From Actinomycetota bacterium (GTDB lineage Bacteria > Actinomycetota > Actinomycetes > Streptosporangiales > Streptosporangiaceae), in NCBI GenBank assembly GCA_003242605.1, contig QGUZ01000265.1:1-7084 (forward strand): a stretch of 7,084 nt of DNA, in the 5' to 3' direction. The notes below the pieces were generated by a model. It saw only the letters and a list, made by a program, of their open reading frames with translations, was not told the DNA's origin and did not search any database. Positions 5,205-7,084 of this stretch are shown here, in pieces (within the stretch, counting starts at the first letter, position 1; the number at the start of each line of letters is the position of its first letter). The translations under genes were made by a program, and so were the position numbers.

Positions 5205-5269
5205 TCGGCACGTGGCTCACCGCGGCCCCGGGTGGCCAGGTCGCGCCCGATCACAGGTGCCGAGGCGGT

Positions 5270-5764
5270 TCAGCTCTCAAGCCGTTCCAGATGCCGCGCG
5301 GCATCGCCTATGCGGTCTTCTCCGAAGACGGTGATTCCGTGGGCCTCCAGCAGGGCCGTGGTCACCCCCTGCCCCGGTACGGCGGAGCCGCGGAAGTTGC
5401 CGTCGTAGATGCGCAGGCTGCCGCAGGACGGGCTGCCTTCCTTGAGGATCGCGATGCGGGCGCCGTGCTCCTGCGCGACCTTGAGCGCGGCGCGGGCACC
5501 GGCGAGGAACGCCTCGGTGACGTCGGTTCCGTCGGCGGTGAGCACGCGGGCCTCACCGGCGAGCACGGCGGCGCCGCCGCGGCCGCCTTCGATCTCGGCC
5601 GGGGGCCGGGGCACCGGCAGGCCGCCCGCCACCTCGGGGCAGAACGGCACCAGCCGCCCTTCCTCGCGCCAGCGGGCGAGCAGCTCGTCGTCGCTGGTCT
5701 TCGCCCGGCCGTCGAAGCGGACCGGGCGTCCCAGGAGGCAGGCGCTGACCAGGATCCGGTGCAT
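5270..5764 (-). CDS. DUF523 family protein (TudS/YbbK-like, probable Fe-S protein)
   Basis: A 164-residue protein, normal length for the family. Hallmarks in order: ILVSACLLG (Cys9), RFDG, VPFCPEVAGGLPVPRPPAEI (Cys42), ILKEGSPSCGSLRIYDGNF (Cys114), then GVTTALLEAHGITVFGE. In the characterised DUF523 member TudS (2-thiouracil desulfidase), three conserved Cys hold a [4Fe-4S] cluster whose free iron takes sulfur from the thiolated base. The three Cys here sit in the matching motifs, so cluster binding and desulfuration of a thiolated nucleobase or similar compound is a reasonable inference; the substrate is unproven. There is no signal peptide, so it is cytoplasmic. The ATG at 5764 has AGGGT (5771-5775) upstream, but the same bases fit a -10 element, so the mRNA may be leaderless. 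It converges on the WD40 gene, and the sortase gene ends 158 nt upstream on the same strand. Confidence 0.88.
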   Translation of the reverse strand: MHRILVSACLLGRPVRFDGRAKTSDDELLARWREEGRLVPFCPEVAGGLPVPRPPAEIEGGRGGAAVLAGEARVLTADGTDVTEAFLAGARAALKVAQEHGARIAILKEGSPSCGSLRIYDGNFRGSAVPGQGVTTALLEAHGITVFGEDRIGDAARHLERLES

Positions 5765-5770
5765 ACCTTC

Positions 5771-5776
5771 ACCCTA
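5771..5776 (-). promoter_or_regulatory. Candidate -10 element of the DUF523 gene (possible leaderless start)
   Basis: On the minus strand TAGGGT fits TANNNT and ends 6 nt before the A of the ATG at 5764. This is the spacing at which transcription would begin on the start codon. No clear -35 is seen. The same bases (AGGGTGA) could act as a Shine-Dalgarno site instead. Confidence 0.35.
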
Positions 5777-5866
5777 TGCCGAGCCGCCCGCCCGGTCCGG
5801 CGGATGATCTCCTCGCGCCCGCTGCACGTGCGCGGCATGGCGGTGCGCCGGGCGACGTCCCGGCGG

Positions 5867-5886
5867 TCCCCGGCACGCCCCGGGGA
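5867..5886 (-). terminator. Hairpin terminator after the sortase gene
   Basis: Perfect 7-bp stem TCCCCGG (5867-5873) and CCGGGGA (5880-5886) with a 6-nt loop, 36 nt past the sortase stop on the minus strand. GC-rich and without a T-tract, as often in actinomycetes. It separates the sortase pair from the DUF523 gene. Confidence 0.5.
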
Positions 5887-5922
5887 AGGCCGGCAGCGCG
5901 ATCCGGCGAGGCGGCGGTGGCG

Positions 5923-6609
5923 TCAGCGCGCGTCGGTCAGGGTGGCGTAGACGATGACGTTGTCCTCGTAGGTCCCGGTCCTGCGGTCGAAGGCGCCGCC
6001 GCAGGTGATGAGGCGCAGCCCGGCGTGGGGCAGGTTGCCGTACACGCGGGCGGTGGGGAACGCGTGCTTGTCGATCCGCTGGACCTCGTCGACGCGGAAC
6101 ACGGCGACACGGCCGTCCGCGCGCTTCACCTCCACGGTGTCGCCCTTGGCGAGGGTGTGCAGACGGGCGAACACCGCGGGGCCGGCCTTGCTGTTGACGT
6201 GGCCGACGATGACGGCGGGGCCGAGCTGGCCGGGGGTGGGGCCGAGGCGGTACCAGCCGGTCAGCTCGGGGCGGCTGAGCGGCGGGACCTCGAGCCAGCC
6301 GTCCTTGTCGAGGCCGAGCGGCCGCACCGGTGCGTCCACCTTGATCTTCGGGATGCGGACCCGCTTCGGTTCGGCCGGCGGCAGGGTGAGCGGGTCGGCG
6401 TCGCCGGTGGCCCGGCCGGGGAGGGACCGCGGCTCGGCGCGGTCGGCGGCGTCGGCCGCGGTGCCGTCGCCGGCCGGGTCGATCACCTCGGGGGCACCCG
6501 GTTGCAGGAGCAGCACGAGGCCCGCGGTGATCGCGCCGGCCCCGATCAGGGCGGCGAGGGCCAGGGCCACGGCGAGGAGACGGCCGCGGCCGGGGCGTTC
6601 ACCGGGCAC
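5923..6609 (-). CDS. Class F sortase
   Basis: A 228-residue transpeptidase that should act on the outer face of the membrane. Residues 1-10 are basic, about 11-35 form a single TM helix (signal anchor), and about 36-80 are a low-complexity linker. The sortase beta-barrel follows: VRIPKIKVDAPV, GWYRLGPTPG, the catalytic His137 in VGHVN, AVFARLHTLAKGDTVEV, FPTARVYG, the catalytic Cys203 in RLITCGGAFD, Arg209/Arg210 as candidates for the third residue, and YEDNVIVYATL. The ITCGG-F-D and DNVIVYA pattern is typical of actinobacterial class F enzymes. The GTG start at 6609 lies inside the end of the upstream gene (11-nt overlap), with a GGGGGGAG tract about 2 nt upstream, which suggests translational coupling. 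Its substrate is likely the upstream product. Cleavage followed by transfer to the cell wall is known for the superfamily but most class F enzymes are little studied. Confidence 0.92.
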   Translation of the reverse strand: MPGERPGRGRLLAVALALAALIGAGAITAGLVLLLQPGAPEVIDPAGDGTAADAADRAEPRSLPGRATGDADPLTLPPAEPKRVRIPKIKVDAPVRPLGLDKDGWLEVPPLSRPELTGWYRLGPTPGQLGPAVIVGHVNSKAGPAVFARLHTLAKGDTVEVKRADGRVAVFRVDEVQRIDKHAFPTARVYGNLPHAGLRLITCGGAFDRRTGTYEDNVIVYATLTDAR

Positions 6610-7084
6610 GGCTCCCCCCGCCGAACGCGGACGCGCGCTTACGCAGGTACGCGCCGGCGGCCGCGGAGCCGAGCAGCAGCGCCGTCCCCCCGGCGATCAG
6701 CAGACCGGCGGCCGGGCCGTGCTCGGTGGCCGCCCCGGTGCGGGCCCAGCCCCGCGGGGTCACCTGGACCTGCGCGGTCGCGGTCACGGTCTCGGTGCGG
6801 GTGGGCCGGGGCGGCGCGGGCACGGTGACGGTCGCGTAGTGGGTGCGGGTGAACGTGCCGGTCGGCGTGGGCGTCGTGGGCGTGTCGCTCGGCCCGGGCG
6901 CGCTGTTCGTGGGCGCGGGGGACGTCGGGCTCGGCGAGCCGTCGCCCGGCGGCGGGGTGCTCTGCGACGCCGCGGGGGCGACCGTGATGCGGATCGCGGC
7001 CGGGGTCGCCGATTCGGCCGGCGTGCAGGCGAGCCGGGCGATCCCGTCGTGCACCGGGATGATCAGTTCGTTCGGCGTGGCCGG
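6599..7084 (-). CDS. Pro/Thr/Ser-rich cell-surface protein with sorting-signal-like C-terminus (5' end outside window)
   Basis: The 161 visible residues are open to the window edge, so the gene enters from the right; the GTG at 7054 is in frame but need not be the start. Residues 1-37 look like the end of a folded domain (NELIIPVHDGIARL, one Cys at 20). Residues about 38-109 are a stalk rich in Pro, Thr and Ser (SPSPTSPAPTNS, DTPTTPTPTG), as in wall-spanning proteins. Next come TPRG, WARTG (113-117), a 24-residue hydrophobic helix (about 124-147), the basic RKR (148-150) and a short tail. This order of motif, helix and positive tail is that of a sortase substrate. WARTG differs from the class E-type LAXTG only at its first position. 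The sortase gene overlaps its end by 11 nt. A signal peptide would be upstream and cannot be seen. No family could be named for the N-terminal part. Confidence 0.75.
   Translation of the reverse strand, partial: PATPNELIIPVHDGIARLACTPAESATPAAIRITVAPAASQSTPPPGDGSPSPTSPAPTNSAPGPSDTPTTPTPTGTFTRTHYATVTVPAPPRPTRTETVTATAQVQVTPRGWARTGAATEHGPAAGLLIAGGTALLLGSAAAGAYLRKRASAFGGGSRAR

Noticed and set aside
5137..5210. Complete tRNA gene ending at the T-arm-like sequence
   Set aside because: The 5' acceptor, D-arm and anticodon arm cannot be formed; the upstream bases are WD40 coding sequence and acceptor pairing fails.
4031..5254. Minus-strand open frames with repeated 'VPDADG' and 'MRTV' patterns
   Set aside because: These are antisense images of the 126-nt WD40 units, not an independent repeat protein.
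5776..6828. 350-residue plus-strand open frame
   Set aside because: Antisense shadow of the sortase gene; Gly/Val/Ala/Glu-rich with no motif.

Overview
The window comes from a high-GC, Gram-positive actinomycete chromosome. Pointers are the strong G/C preference at third codon positions, GTG starts, a class F sortase, a DUF4032 protein and a WD40 protein of the actinobacterial nSTAND-tail type. A Streptosporangiales-like or thermophilic lineage is possible, but I cannot assign a genus from the sequence alone. No rRNA, tRNA, CRISPR array, insertion sequence, transposase or integrase gene is visible.

Layout. Positions 1-379 (+): the 3' end of a class II aldolase/adducin-family enzyme. Positions 436-1845 (+): a kinase-fold plus DUF4032 protein with an acidic, Ala-rich tail. 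Positions 1905-2414 (+): a VOC-superfamily (glyoxalase/methylmalonyl-CoA epimerase-like) protein with its own candidate promoter. Positions 2415-2887: a gene-poor, hairpin-rich stretch holding a diverged direct duplication and candidate control sites. Positions 2888-5152 (+): a membrane-anchored protein with 14 WD40 blades, probably two seven-bladed propellers. It looks like the C-terminal half of an nSTAND1-type protein without the NTPase. Positions 5270-5764 (-): a DUF523 protein (TudS-like, three conserved Cys) converging on the WD40 gene. Positions 5923-6609 (-): a class F sortase overlapping by 11 nt the 3' end of a partial gene (6599-7084, -). That gene encodes a Pro/Thr/Ser-rich surface protein with a sorting-signal-like C-terminus, so the two probably act as a sortase/substrate pair.

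How the genes work together. The first three plus-strand genes look like ordinary metabolic or housekeeping genes with separate signals. The WD40 gene stands apart. About half its lysine codons are AAA, while every lysine I read in the four other genes that contain lysine is AAG; the DNA before it looks less GC-rich; and its middle blades are exact-length 126-nt repeats. It is the best candidate for an accessory or recently acquired gene. The sortase pair is the clearest functional unit: the upstream gene carries a stalk, a WARTG motif, a hydrophobic helix and a basic tail, and the downstream gene carries the transpeptidase. I found no recognisable multi-gene defence or biosynthetic system. 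The most unusual element is the stand-alone, NTPase-less TM plus double-propeller protein.
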